This document shows positions 17,747 to 25,433 of a stretch of 64,000 nt of DNA, in pieces. The DNA lies in assembly GCA_934668515.1 (NCBI GenBank), contig CAKUNS010000006.1:4250-68249 (forward strand), read 5' to 3'. The DNA is from an uncultured Eggerthellaceae bacterium (lineage in GTDB: Bacteria > Actinomycetota > Coriobacteriia > Coriobacteriales > Eggerthellaceae). Position 1 is the first letter of the stretch. Every line of letters starts with the position of its first letter. The translations under genes were made by a program, and so were the position numbers. The notes beneath the pieces are model-generated. The model saw only the letters and a list, made by a program, of their open reading frames with translations, was not told where the DNA came from and did no database searches.

Positions 17747-19891
17747 GTGATTTCGACATCCATCGCATGGATGGCGCCCGTATGCGCAATCATCGGCATG
17801 TGCGTCGCGCTTTATCTTGCTCGCTGGGTCCTTGCGCAGGATCCCGGTTCGGACAAGATGAACTCTATTTCCATTAAGATTCAGACCGGCGCTGCCGCCT
17901 TCCTGAAGAGCGAGTACAAGATGCTCGCGGTCTTCGTGGTTGTTGTCGCTGTTCTGATGGCCGTGGCTCTTTCGCCCTGGACCGCTCTTGCGTTCATCAC
18001 TGGCGGCATTCTTTCCGCTTGCGCAGGTTATGCAGGCATGTTCGTCGCCACACGTGCCAACACCCGTACCACCCATGCTGCCGAGACTTCCGTTGCTGCC
18101 GCTCTTAAGGTCAGCTTTCGTTCCGGCCTGACCATGGGCCTGTGCGTTGCTTCCTTCGCTTTGTTCGGCCTTTCCCTTTGGCTTATCGCGATGGTCTTCA
18201 GCAACGTCACCAGCATCAACGTGACGGGCGCCATTATCGATCTCATCCACACCAACGTCGGTATGGTCGAGGGCTTTGCAACCGGCGCTTCCGCAGTTGC
18301 TCTCTTCGCTCGTGTTGGCGGCGGCATTTACACCAAGGCTGCTGACGTCGGAGCCGACCTGGTTGGTAAGGTTGAGGCTGGCATCCCCGAGGACGACCCC
18401 CGCAACCCCGCAACCATCGCCGACAACGTTGGCGACAACGTCGGCGACGTCGCTGGCATGGGCGCCGACCTGTTTGAGTCCTACACCGGCTCCATCATCT
18501 CGCCGACCATTCTTGCTATCACCATGGCTTCGCTTGGCTACTTCATGGGCGTTGACATTCTTTGGTCCATCTTGGTTCCGGTCATGATTGCTGCTTGCGG
18601 CATCATCACTTCGGTCATCGGCCTTACTGCAGTTCGCACTTCTGAGAACGCTGACAGCGCCGCTTTGTCCAAGGCCCTCAATCGTGGCACTTATCTCGCC
18701 GCTATCATCGAGATCGTTGCTATCTTCGTTATCTTCTTCGCATGGCAGAACCAGACCGCTGCAGGCAACCAGCCGCTGTGGCTTTTCGGCTCCGTTGTGT
18801 GCGGCCTTGTCGCGGGCCTTGCAATTGGCAAGGTTACCGAGTATTACACCTCTGATTCTTACAAGCCGGTCAAGAAGATCGCCGAGGATTCCGAGACGGG
18901 TGCTGCAACCAACATCATTCAGGGTATTTCCACGGGCTTCATGTCCACCGTTATCCCGATCATCTTGATCGCCGCCGCCATCATTGCTGCGTACTCGTTC
19001 GGCAACCTTGCATTCCCGAACGCCCATGGCGAGATCGCTGTTGGTTTGTTCGGTGTTGCACTTGCCGCTACCGGCATGCTCTCCAACACTGCAATCACCA
19101 TTGGTGTTGACGCTTACGGCCCTGTCGCCGACAACGCTGGCGGCATTGCCGAGATGGCTCTTCTGCCTGAAGAGATCCGTGATCGTACCGATTCGCTTGA
19201 CTCCGTTGGCAACACCACCGCTGCTATCGCCAAGGGTTTCGCCATCGCTTCTGCTGGCTTGTCCGCCATCTCGCTTTTCGTGTCCTATCAGGTCACCATG
19301 CATCATGCATTCCCGAACTTCAGCCTGACCTTGAACGATCCGATGATCATCGCGGGCCTGTTCGTGGGTGCTATGGTTCCGTTTATGTTCGCTGCTCTGA
19401 CCATGGGTGCTGTTTCCGAGGCGGCCCACGCGATGGTTGAAGAGGTTCGTCGTCAGTTCCGTGAGATCCCTGGAATCATGGAATACAAGAACGAGCCCGA
19501 GTACGATAATTGCGTTGCGATCTCGACTCAGTCTGCTTTGAAGAAGATGCTTCTTCCTGGCACCTTGGCATTGATCGTCCCCATCGTTATCGGCTGCATC
19601 AGCCCTGCGATGCTTGGTGGTTTCCTGGCTGGCGCCGTTGCAACCGGTATGCTTCTTGCCATCTTCATGTCCAACGCCGGTGGCGCTTGGGACAACGCTA
19701 AGAAGTACATTGAGGGTGGCAATCACGGCGGCAAGGGATCTGAAGCCCATCGTGCTGCTGTTGTTGGCGATACCGTTGGCGACCCCTTCAAGGACACCTC
19801 CGGTCCGTCCATGAACATCCTCATCAACCTGATGACGATGGTTTCGCTGACCTTCTCGCCGCTGTTCATCGCCATTCAGACGATGCTCTAA
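17747..19891 (+). CDS. hppA: Membrane-bound ion-translocating pyrophosphatase, K+-dependent type
   Basis: Hydrolyses pyrophosphate and pumps H+ and/or Na+ across the membrane, recovering energy from biosynthetic PPi. The 714-residue, highly hydrophobic product fits the 16-helix family. The PPi/Mg site is visible as EDDPRNPATIADNVGDNVGD (about 214-233), plus a second conserved Asp-rich loop near the end (VVGDTVGDPFKDTSGPS). In GNTTAAIAKG (about 488-497), alanine instead of lysine follows GNTT, which by family knowledge marks the K+-dependent subclass. Whether it pumps H+ or Na+ cannot be decided by eye. GTG start behind AAGGAGG; monocistronic. Confidence 0.95.
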   Translation: MISTSIAWMAPVCAIIGMCVALYLARWVLAQDPGSDKMNSISIKIQTGAAAFLKSEYKMLAVFVVVVAVLMAVALSPWTALAFITGGILSACAGYAGMFVATRANTRTTHAAETSVAAALKVSFRSGLTMGLCVASFALFGLSLWLIAMVFSNVTSINVTGAIIDLIHTNVGMVEGFATGASAVALFARVGGGIYTKAADVGADLVGKVEAGIPEDDPRNPATIADNVGDNVGDVAGMGADLFESYTGSIISPTILAITMASLGYFMGVDILWSILVPVMIAACGIITSVIGLTAVRTSENADSAALSKALNRGTYLAAIIEIVAIFVIFFAWQNQTAAGNQPLWLFGSVVCGLVAGLAIGKVTEYYTSDSYKPVKKIAEDSETGAATNIIQGISTGFMSTVIPIILIAAAIIAAYSFGNLAFPNAHGEIAVGLFGVALAATGMLSNTAITIGVDAYGPVADNAGGIAEMALLPEEIRDRTDSLDSVGNTTAAIAKGFAIASAGLSAISLFVSYQVTMHHAFPNFSLTLNDPMIIAGLFVGAMVPFMFAALTMGAVSEAAHAMVEEVRRQFREIPGIMEYKNEPEYDNCVAISTQSALKKMLLPGTLALIVPIVIGCISPAMLGGFLAGAVATGMLLAIFMSNAGGAWDNAKKYIEGGNHGGKGSEAHRAAVVGDTVGDPFKDTSGPSMNILINLMTMVSLTFSPLFIAIQTML

Positions 19892-19913
19892 GTTGCGAAG
19901 CAGCTTAATTGCT

Positions 19914-19950
19914 AACAAGGGCCGCGCAGTGCGCGGCCCTTGTTTTTTTT
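19914..19950 (+). terminator. Strong terminator after hppA
   Basis: A 14-bp perfect stem (19914-19927 with 19931-19944, 3-nt loop) is followed by eight T residues. It ends the hppA transcript at the convergent boundary with the minus-strand phosphoesterase. Confidence 0.95.
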
Positions 19951-20003
19951 CATTCAGATGCGTACGGTATTACGCCTTGATTCCCTTTGATGTCGGCAGA
20001 CCC

Positions 20004-20564
20004 TTACAGCGAAATCGATTTCAACGTATGCCCGTCAAGGTCTAAAAGAGATATCGCGCCGTTGTCATAGAAAGCAACGCTGGCAATACCGTCCTTCGGA
20101 ATACTCGGACTGCCAGGGTTAAGCAAAGTGATGGATGATCCGTTTGGTGTTTCCGCATATTCAAGTCGCTTTTTATGCGTGTGGCCGCTTGCGAAAATGG
20201 TGCCGGCTGGCAGATGGGGGAGAGACTCTTCGGTTTGGTTCGGGCGGTGTCCATGCGTCAAGAAGAACATAAAGCCATCGAGCTCGATTTGCGAATACTC
20301 GGCCATGATGGGGAATTCCAGAACCATTTGATCGACCTCGGCGTCACAGTTACCGCGGATAGCGGTGATTACTTCAGCGTTCTTATTCAGCATGGCGATA
20401 ACCTCTTTAGGCGCATAACCTTCGGGGAGATCGTTTCGTGGTCCGTGATATAAGATATCCCCCAAGATAATCAACCTATTGCAGTTATTGGCTTTAAAAA
20501 GGTCGAGCACCTGTGCAGTTGCAATTGCGGACCCGTGGAGGTCGGATGCGAAGAGTGCTTTCAA
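20004..20564 (-). CDS. YfcE-like metallophosphoesterase
   Basis: The product (186 residues) is a calcineurin-like phosphodiesterase of the YfcE/MJ0936 group. Metal-binding motifs: FASDLHGS (residues 5-12), GDILYHGPRNDLP (about 34-46), GNCDAEVD (about 70-77), THGH (about 103-106) and SGHTHK (about 126-131). The frame extends to an ATG at 20594, but the TTG at 20564 has AGAAAGGA 7 nt upstream and gives the family-typical start M-K-A-L-F-A-S-D. It lies just after dgt on the minus strand, so the two probably form an operon. Substrate unknown; YfcE cleaves model phosphodiesters in vitro. Confidence 0.88.
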   Translation of the reverse strand: MKALFASDLHGSAIATAQVLDLFKANNCNRLIILGDILYHGPRNDLPEGYAPKEVIAMLNKNAEVITAIRGNCDAEVDQMVLEFPIMAEYSQIELDGFMFFLTHGHRPNQTEESLPHLPAGTIFASGHTHKKRLEYAETPNGSSITLLNPGSPSIPKDGIASVAFYDNGAISLLDLDGHTLKSISL

Positions 20565-20577
20565 ATCTGTGTCCTTT

Positions 20578-21795
20578 CTACCAACGCCAGCCATAGCGCT
20601 TCATATGAAGCGTAGTGGTGGCTTGCGGGAACATGAGCGCATGAAGCGAAAGAAAATAACTGTCCGTCATTGACGAAATGAAGTCGACTACCACTTGATC
20701 GGGGTCTTCTTGCAGATATGCCTCTCGTGTTATCGAATTCGACCTTTCAGCAAGCTTATCTATATGATGACGGTAGATAAGCGACGATTCATCCTCACGC
20801 GCAAGATCGTCGATGCAGCGCTCATATACTTCTTCGAACATCACAGCAACGATGTTCTTATCGTCGGCAACCATGCCTTCTTTCAAATAAATCAGCTCGT
20901 AGTTCTGCTTCTTCGCATTAACGATGTCGACAAATGCCTTCTCACTCATCGAAAGCTTTTCATGCCCGAGGCTATTGTTGACGATATCTACCGTAAGGTT
21001 GTTGATGATGCGAGCATTATCAACTCCGATGTAATTCGATTCGAACACATCAAGTGAATTGATGGCGCCTATAGTAAGTGCGTCTTGGCGGTCTTTACCA
21101 AGATACGCGATCATGTCGCTGACGCGAACGACGCAACCTTCGAGTGTGCTGGGACGCAGCGTTGCGATGGACGATTCCTCGTTGGTGCAGGCTTCAACAA
21201 GATGGTCGAGTTGATCGAAGGACGCGGTGGTTCCAAGTGTTAACTCTTGCTGAGCGAATTCGCCATTGTGGCAAAGGGCTCCGTCAAGTGTTTGCAGCGA
21301 GATGTTTCGACGGTAAAGCTTGTCCATGACGCGTACCGATTGCACGTTATGATTGAAATATCTCCCTGTACGTCGGTGCAGGCATTCGTTCAGGAATCGC
21401 TCGCCTGCGTGTCCGAAAGGTGTGTGCCCTAAATCGTGACCAAGAGCGATTGCCTCGATGAGGTCGGTATTCAATCCCAGCAACGAACCGATATTACGTG
21501 CGATATTCGATACAAGTTGAACATGCAGACCGCGACGGCAGATGTCGTCGTTTTCGATCAGGCTGAAAACTTGCGTTTTGTCGGCATAGCGATTGTAAGC
21601 GGGTATGTTCAGGATCTTGTCTACATCACGCCGAAACGCCGGCCTTCCAATGGTGCCGTTATCGTGAGGGTTCTCTTCGCGTCGCGTGATGTCTTCATCT
21701 TTGAACGCGAACGGACTCATGACGTGCTGTTCGCGGTTCTTCGCAATTTGACGTTCGATACTGGGCTCAAGTTCGAGATAAGGGATTGATGACAT
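20578..21795 (-). CDS. dgt: dGTPase-like HD-domain nucleotide triphosphohydrolase
   Basis: HD hydrolases of this family remove triphosphate from dGTP or other dNTPs. The 405-residue product has the signature at residues H91, H120-D121 (GHDLGHTPFGHAGERFL, 119-135) and the downstream Asp in RVSDMIAYLGKDRQDA. The N-terminal PHDNGTIGRPAFRRDVDKIL contains the RxxFxxDxDRIl-type region. It is encoded divergently from dnaG, as in several Actinobacteria where dgt and dnaG are adjacent, suggesting a link to DNA precursor control. GAGGAAG precedes the start. Confidence 0.92.
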   Translation of the reverse strand: MSSIPYLELEPSIERQIAKNREQHVMSPFAFKDEDITRREENPHDNGTIGRPAFRRDVDKILNIPAYNRYADKTQVFSLIENDDICRRGLHVQLVSNIARNIGSLLGLNTDLIEAIALGHDLGHTPFGHAGERFLNECLHRRTGRYFNHNVQSVRVMDKLYRRNISLQTLDGALCHNGEFAQQELTLGTTASFDQLDHLVEACTNEESSIATLRPSTLEGCVVRVSDMIAYLGKDRQDALTIGAINSLDVFESNYIGVDNARIINNLTVDIVNNSLGHEKLSMSEKAFVDIVNAKKQNYELIYLKEGMVADDKNIVAVMFEEVYERCIDDLAREDESSLIYRHHIDKLAERSNSITREAYLQEDPDQVVVDFISSMTDSYFLSLHALMFPQATTTLHMKRYGWRW

Positions 21796-21922
21796 GGTCT
21801 TTGCTTCCTCTTTTCGACTACTGCATTTTATCAGCTATCGATCGAACCAGAGGGACTGCAATACGTGCGCATGGTAACATGATCACGTTTTCAGCATCGA
21901 GACGTTTCAGGGGAATCCAAGC

Positions 21923-23809
21923 ATGGCCGGCGGCATTTCAGACGAGGATATTCAAAAAGTTCGCGATGCCACCGACATCGTCGCATTGTTCTCTGAATAT
22001 ACCCCGGTAAAGCAACGTGGTCGCGATTACTGGTGTTGTTGCCCCTTCCATCAAGAAAAAACGCCTTCGTGTAAACTTGACCCCTCAACTCAGCTTTGGC
22101 ATTGTTTCGGCTGTGGTGAGGGCGGCGATATTTTCTCGTTCGTGATGAAGCACGACGGGGTTTCATTTCCCGATGCCGTGCGCACCCTTGCCCAGCGAGC
22201 CCATATCGAAATTTCGTCTAACGAACGCGGTCGAGGCGTCTCGCAATCGAAGCGCGCCCTGCTTCAAGAGATTTGCCAGGAGTCTGCCAGCTTCTTCCAT
22301 ACTCAGCTGATGAGAGATCCGTCTCCTCAGGCGGCTACTGCCCGCGAATACCTTTCGGGACGTGGTCTTGGCGGTTCTGTCCCTAATGATTGGAACCTCG
22401 GTTTCGCTCCCGGCAACCAAAAGCTGGTCAATCATCTTAGAGGCAAGGGCTTCCAGTTCAACGATATGGTCGAAGCGAACGTCGCTGTTTCCAGAAACGG
22501 GCGTTACCAAGATCGTTTTTATAACCGTGTTATGTTTCCCATTCGCGATCCTCAAGGTGACGTCATCGCTTTCGGCGGTCGCGTAATTGGCACGGGCGAG
22601 CCAAAATATTTGAACTCGCAGGAAACGCCGTTATTTCACAAGTCGCGCGTGCTCTACGGCTTGGATAAAGCAAAGGCATCGCTCACTTCAACAGGCATTG
22701 CTCTGATCACCGAGGGATACACTGACGTTATCGCCCTGCATGAAAGCGGTATCACGAATGCCGTTGCAACGCTTGGCACGTCACTGACCATGAATCATAT
22801 TCGATTGATTTCGCGTTATGCTCAGCACAAGATCGTTTACCTGTTCGACGGAGATGCCGCAGGTCAAAAGGCAGCAGATAGGGCGTTGCAGTTCATAGAC
22901 GAAAGCATGACCCCCGAAGCCGGTCGAAGCAAAATCGAGCTATGCGCTGTCACGCTTCCCGACAATCAAGACCCAGCCGAATATATGGCTTCTCATTCCG
23001 CCGACGATCTCCGTCAGCTCGTGAATGACGCCAAGCCTCTTATTGAATATGGCATCGAGCGCCGCCTTGCAAAGCACGATTTGTCTTCAGCGGAGGGACG
23101 AACCGCAGCGCTTACTGACGCGCTTTCCATCCTTGCGCCTATCAAGAACTCCCTGTTGGCAAAGGATTACGCTGTTCAAATCGCCGGTCGCGTCCGAGCG
23201 AGGGAAGATGATGTCCTCACCCGACTTTCACAGCTTAAAGCGCCGCGCAGGTTCGATGAGGATGACGCTCCCCAAAGAGGGTTGCGTGGCTCACTTCCCT
23301 CGCAGCAGGTCACTCCCAAGGCCCCCACTCATCCAAGCTTGTCTTCTGCCGAGGTGAATCGCCGTCGGTTCGAGGGAGAGTTGCTAGGGTTATGCGCTCA
23401 AAACCCGCTTCTTGCCCTCGCTCATGCCGATTCGCTTGCTCAGACGCAATGGCACGAGGACATTCACTCTCGTTTGGCTTCTGCCTTGCTTGATGCGCTT
23501 GCGGCAAACCCCGCCATCACCCCCGCCGAGCTTGTCTCGCGCATCTCCACCGATATTCCTTTGGCTTCGCGCATTCTAACCACATCGCGCAGTGCTTCCG
23601 ATGACGAAGAGACGATGGCGACGTATCTCGTTGAAGAGCTTTCAATCGGTGATATGGAGGATTCCATCAGCCAATTGCGCATGACCTTGTCTGCTAATGA
23701 CGGTCTTGACGCCGAAGAGCGGGAAATCCTGTTCCAAAGCATCGTCAGCATGCAGAAAACATTGACTGACAAGAAGCGTGCACATAAGGCTCCCGTGTTT
23801 TACGAATAA
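21923..23809 (+). CDS. dnaG: DNA primase
   Basis: DnaG makes RNA primers for replication. The 628-residue product starts with a CHC2 zinc-ribbon (C40, H43, C61, C64 in CPFHQEKTPSC and LWHCFGCGEGGD). The catalytic TOPRIM core follows, with ITEGYTDVIALHESG and YLFDGDAAGQKAADRAL. A variable linker (about 430-480) leads to a C-terminal helicase-interacting domain (about 485-628). AGGGGA precedes the ATG. Oriented opposite to dgt, with ~127 nt of shared promoter region. Confidence 0.96.
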   Translation: MAGGISDEDIQKVRDATDIVALFSEYTPVKQRGRDYWCCCPFHQEKTPSCKLDPSTQLWHCFGCGEGGDIFSFVMKHDGVSFPDAVRTLAQRAHIEISSNERGRGVSQSKRALLQEICQESASFFHTQLMRDPSPQAATAREYLSGRGLGGSVPNDWNLGFAPGNQKLVNHLRGKGFQFNDMVEANVAVSRNGRYQDRFYNRVMFPIRDPQGDVIAFGGRVIGTGEPKYLNSQETPLFHKSRVLYGLDKAKASLTSTGIALITEGYTDVIALHESGITNAVATLGTSLTMNHIRLISRYAQHKIVYLFDGDAAGQKAADRALQFIDESMTPEAGRSKIELCAVTLPDNQDPAEYMASHSADDLRQLVNDAKPLIEYGIERRLAKHDLSSAEGRTAALTDALSILAPIKNSLLAKDYAVQIAGRVRAREDDVLTRLSQLKAPRRFDEDDAPQRGLRGSLPSQQVTPKAPTHPSLSSAEVNRRRFEGELLGLCAQNPLLALAHADSLAQTQWHEDIHSRLASALLDALAANPAITPAELVSRISTDIPLASRILTTSRSASDDEETMATYLVEELSIGDMEDSISQLRMTLSANDGLDAEEREILFQSIVSMQKTLTDKKRAHKAPVFYE

Positions 23810-23942
23810 GCTGTTATCAGCCTTTCATGAAGTGCGATTGCCTTGTGGGGCGGGCAACCGTTATGGGGTTATAATTTTCTGGCCTTCAACGGGCGATATT
23901 TGATAAATTCGAGATGTTCTCGACTATAGATGGGATATTAGC

Positions 23943-24473
23943 GTGATCAAGATCGTGCAGTCGCCGGATCCGCTGCTCAATCAGGTTTGCGAGCCGTGCG
24001 ACCCTAAAAAGGACAAGACCCTTAAGCGTCTTTCCAAGCAGATGGCCAACATCATGTACAAGAACAACGGCGTCGGCCTTGCCGCTCCTCAGGTTGGCGT
24101 GCTTAAGCGCATTATCGTCGTTGATTGCGACTGGGACGAAGAAACGCGCGATCCCATCGTTCTTCTCAATCCGGAAATCGTAGAAATCAAAGGCGAACCC
24201 ATCACCGATGGCGAAGGTTGTCTTTCTATTCCTGGAATCACCGTTCCTATTACGCGTCAACCTTGGGTTCGCGTTCGCTATCTCGATCTTGAGGGCGAGT
24301 TGTGGGAGATCGAAAGCGATGGTCTGCTTGGCAGGTGCCTACAGCATGAGATCGACCATCTGAACGGCAAGACGCTGTTCGAGAGCTGCTCGCCGACCGA
24401 TCGCATCGCTGCTGTTACCGAGTACGAGAACGCAATTGCCGCTGGTGCTAAACCCGGCGATACGTCCATCTAG
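23943..24473 (+). CDS. def: Peptide deformylase
   Basis: Removes the formyl group from nascent protein N-termini. The 176-residue product has all three active-site motifs: GVGLAAPQVG (43-52), EGCLSIPG with the metal-ligand C93, and QHEIDHLNG with H135, E136 and H139. Start is GTG. A perfect TATAAT hexamer at 23870-23875 lies upstream, though no well-spaced -35 is visible. It forms a functional pair with fmt (9-nt gap). Confidence 0.96.
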   Translation: MIKIVQSPDPLLNQVCEPCDPKKDKTLKRLSKQMANIMYKNNGVGLAAPQVGVLKRIIVVDCDWDEETRDPIVLLNPEIVEIKGEPITDGEGCLSIPGITVPITRQPWVRVRYLDLEGELWEIESDGLLGRCLQHEIDHLNGKTLFESCSPTDRIAAVTEYENAIAAGAKPGDTSI

Positions 24474-24482
24474 GCGGCTTCG

Positions 24483-25433
24483 ATGAAGATCCTGTTCATG
24501 GGCACGCCTGATATCGCAGCAAACGTGTTGTCGGTATTGGCGGATTCAAAACACGAGGTTCTCGGTGTTTTCACTCGTCCCGATTCCGTATCGGGCCGTG
24601 GAAAGAAACTTCTCCCGTCTCCAGTTAAAGCAGTCGCGCTCGAGCACGGGTTTCCCGTCAACGAGTTCAAGTCTTTCAAGGACGGTTCTGCTTTCGAGCG
24701 AATCAAAGAGCTCAATCCTGATGCTATCTGCGTTGTGGCTTATGGTGCGCTTTTGCCCGAAGAGGTTTTGGGATTCCCGCGTTTCGGAAGCATCAACGTT
24801 CATGCTTCGCTTCTTCCGCGTTGGCGCGGCGCTGCTCCTATAGAACGCTGCATCCTTGAGGGCGATGTTGAAACGGGCGTAAGCATTATGCAAATGGAAG
24901 CCGGTCTTGACACCGGTCCCTATTGCGTGCAGCGTGTCGTCTCGGTCGGTGAGAAGTATCATGCGGAACTCTCGCGCGATCTTGCCGAAGTCGGAGCAGA
25001 AGCATTGGTTTTTGCACTCGACCAAATCGAGGCAGGTACCGCCAAATGGAGCGTTCAGGATGATGCGCTCTCTAATTACGCTGCAAAAATCGACAAACAC
25101 GAGCTTTATCTCGATCCTTCTGACGATGCCGAAACCATATGCAGGAAGGTACGCGCTTCAAGCGATGCCCATCCTTCTCATGCAGTCATTGAAGGTCGTA
25201 AGGTGACTGTTTTGGCGTGCGAGATTGCTTCTGTCGAAGACGCACAGTATTTCGAGGGTCTTCAGTCTGGTCGGGCCGTATTCAGGACAAAGAAGCTGTT
25301 CCTCATGACCGGTACCGGCGCGGTTCGGGTTACCGTGCTCAAACCTGAGGGAAAGAAAGAAATGGATGCCCTGTCGTTCTGCGCAGGGATTCAAGGTGCT
25401 AAGAACAAAATCATGACTTGGGGGGCTATGTAA
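24483..25433 (+). CDS. fmt: Methionyl-tRNA formyltransferase
   Basis: Formylates initiator Met-tRNA using 10-formyl-tetrahydrofolate. The 316-residue product has ILFMGTPDIAANVL at the N-terminus. The catalytic segment SINVHASLLPRWRGAAPI supplies Asn and His, and GLDTGP supplies the Asp (about 139-144). The C-terminal tRNA-binding domain includes VLKPEGKKEMDALSFCAG. It directly follows def, and its stop shares a base with the next start, so def-fmt-rsmB behave as one operon. Confidence 0.96.
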   Translation: MKILFMGTPDIAANVLSVLADSKHEVLGVFTRPDSVSGRGKKLLPSPVKAVALEHGFPVNEFKSFKDGSAFERIKELNPDAICVVAYGALLPEEVLGFPRFGSINVHASLLPRWRGAAPIERCILEGDVETGVSIMQMEAGLDTGPYCVQRVVSVGEKYHAELSRDLAEVGAEALVFALDQIEAGTAKWSVQDDALSNYAAKIDKHELYLDPSDDAETICRKVRASSDAHPSHAVIEGRKVTVLACEIASVEDAQYFEGLQSGRAVFRTKKLFLMTGTGAVRVTVLKPEGKKEMDALSFCAGIQGAKNKIMTWGAM

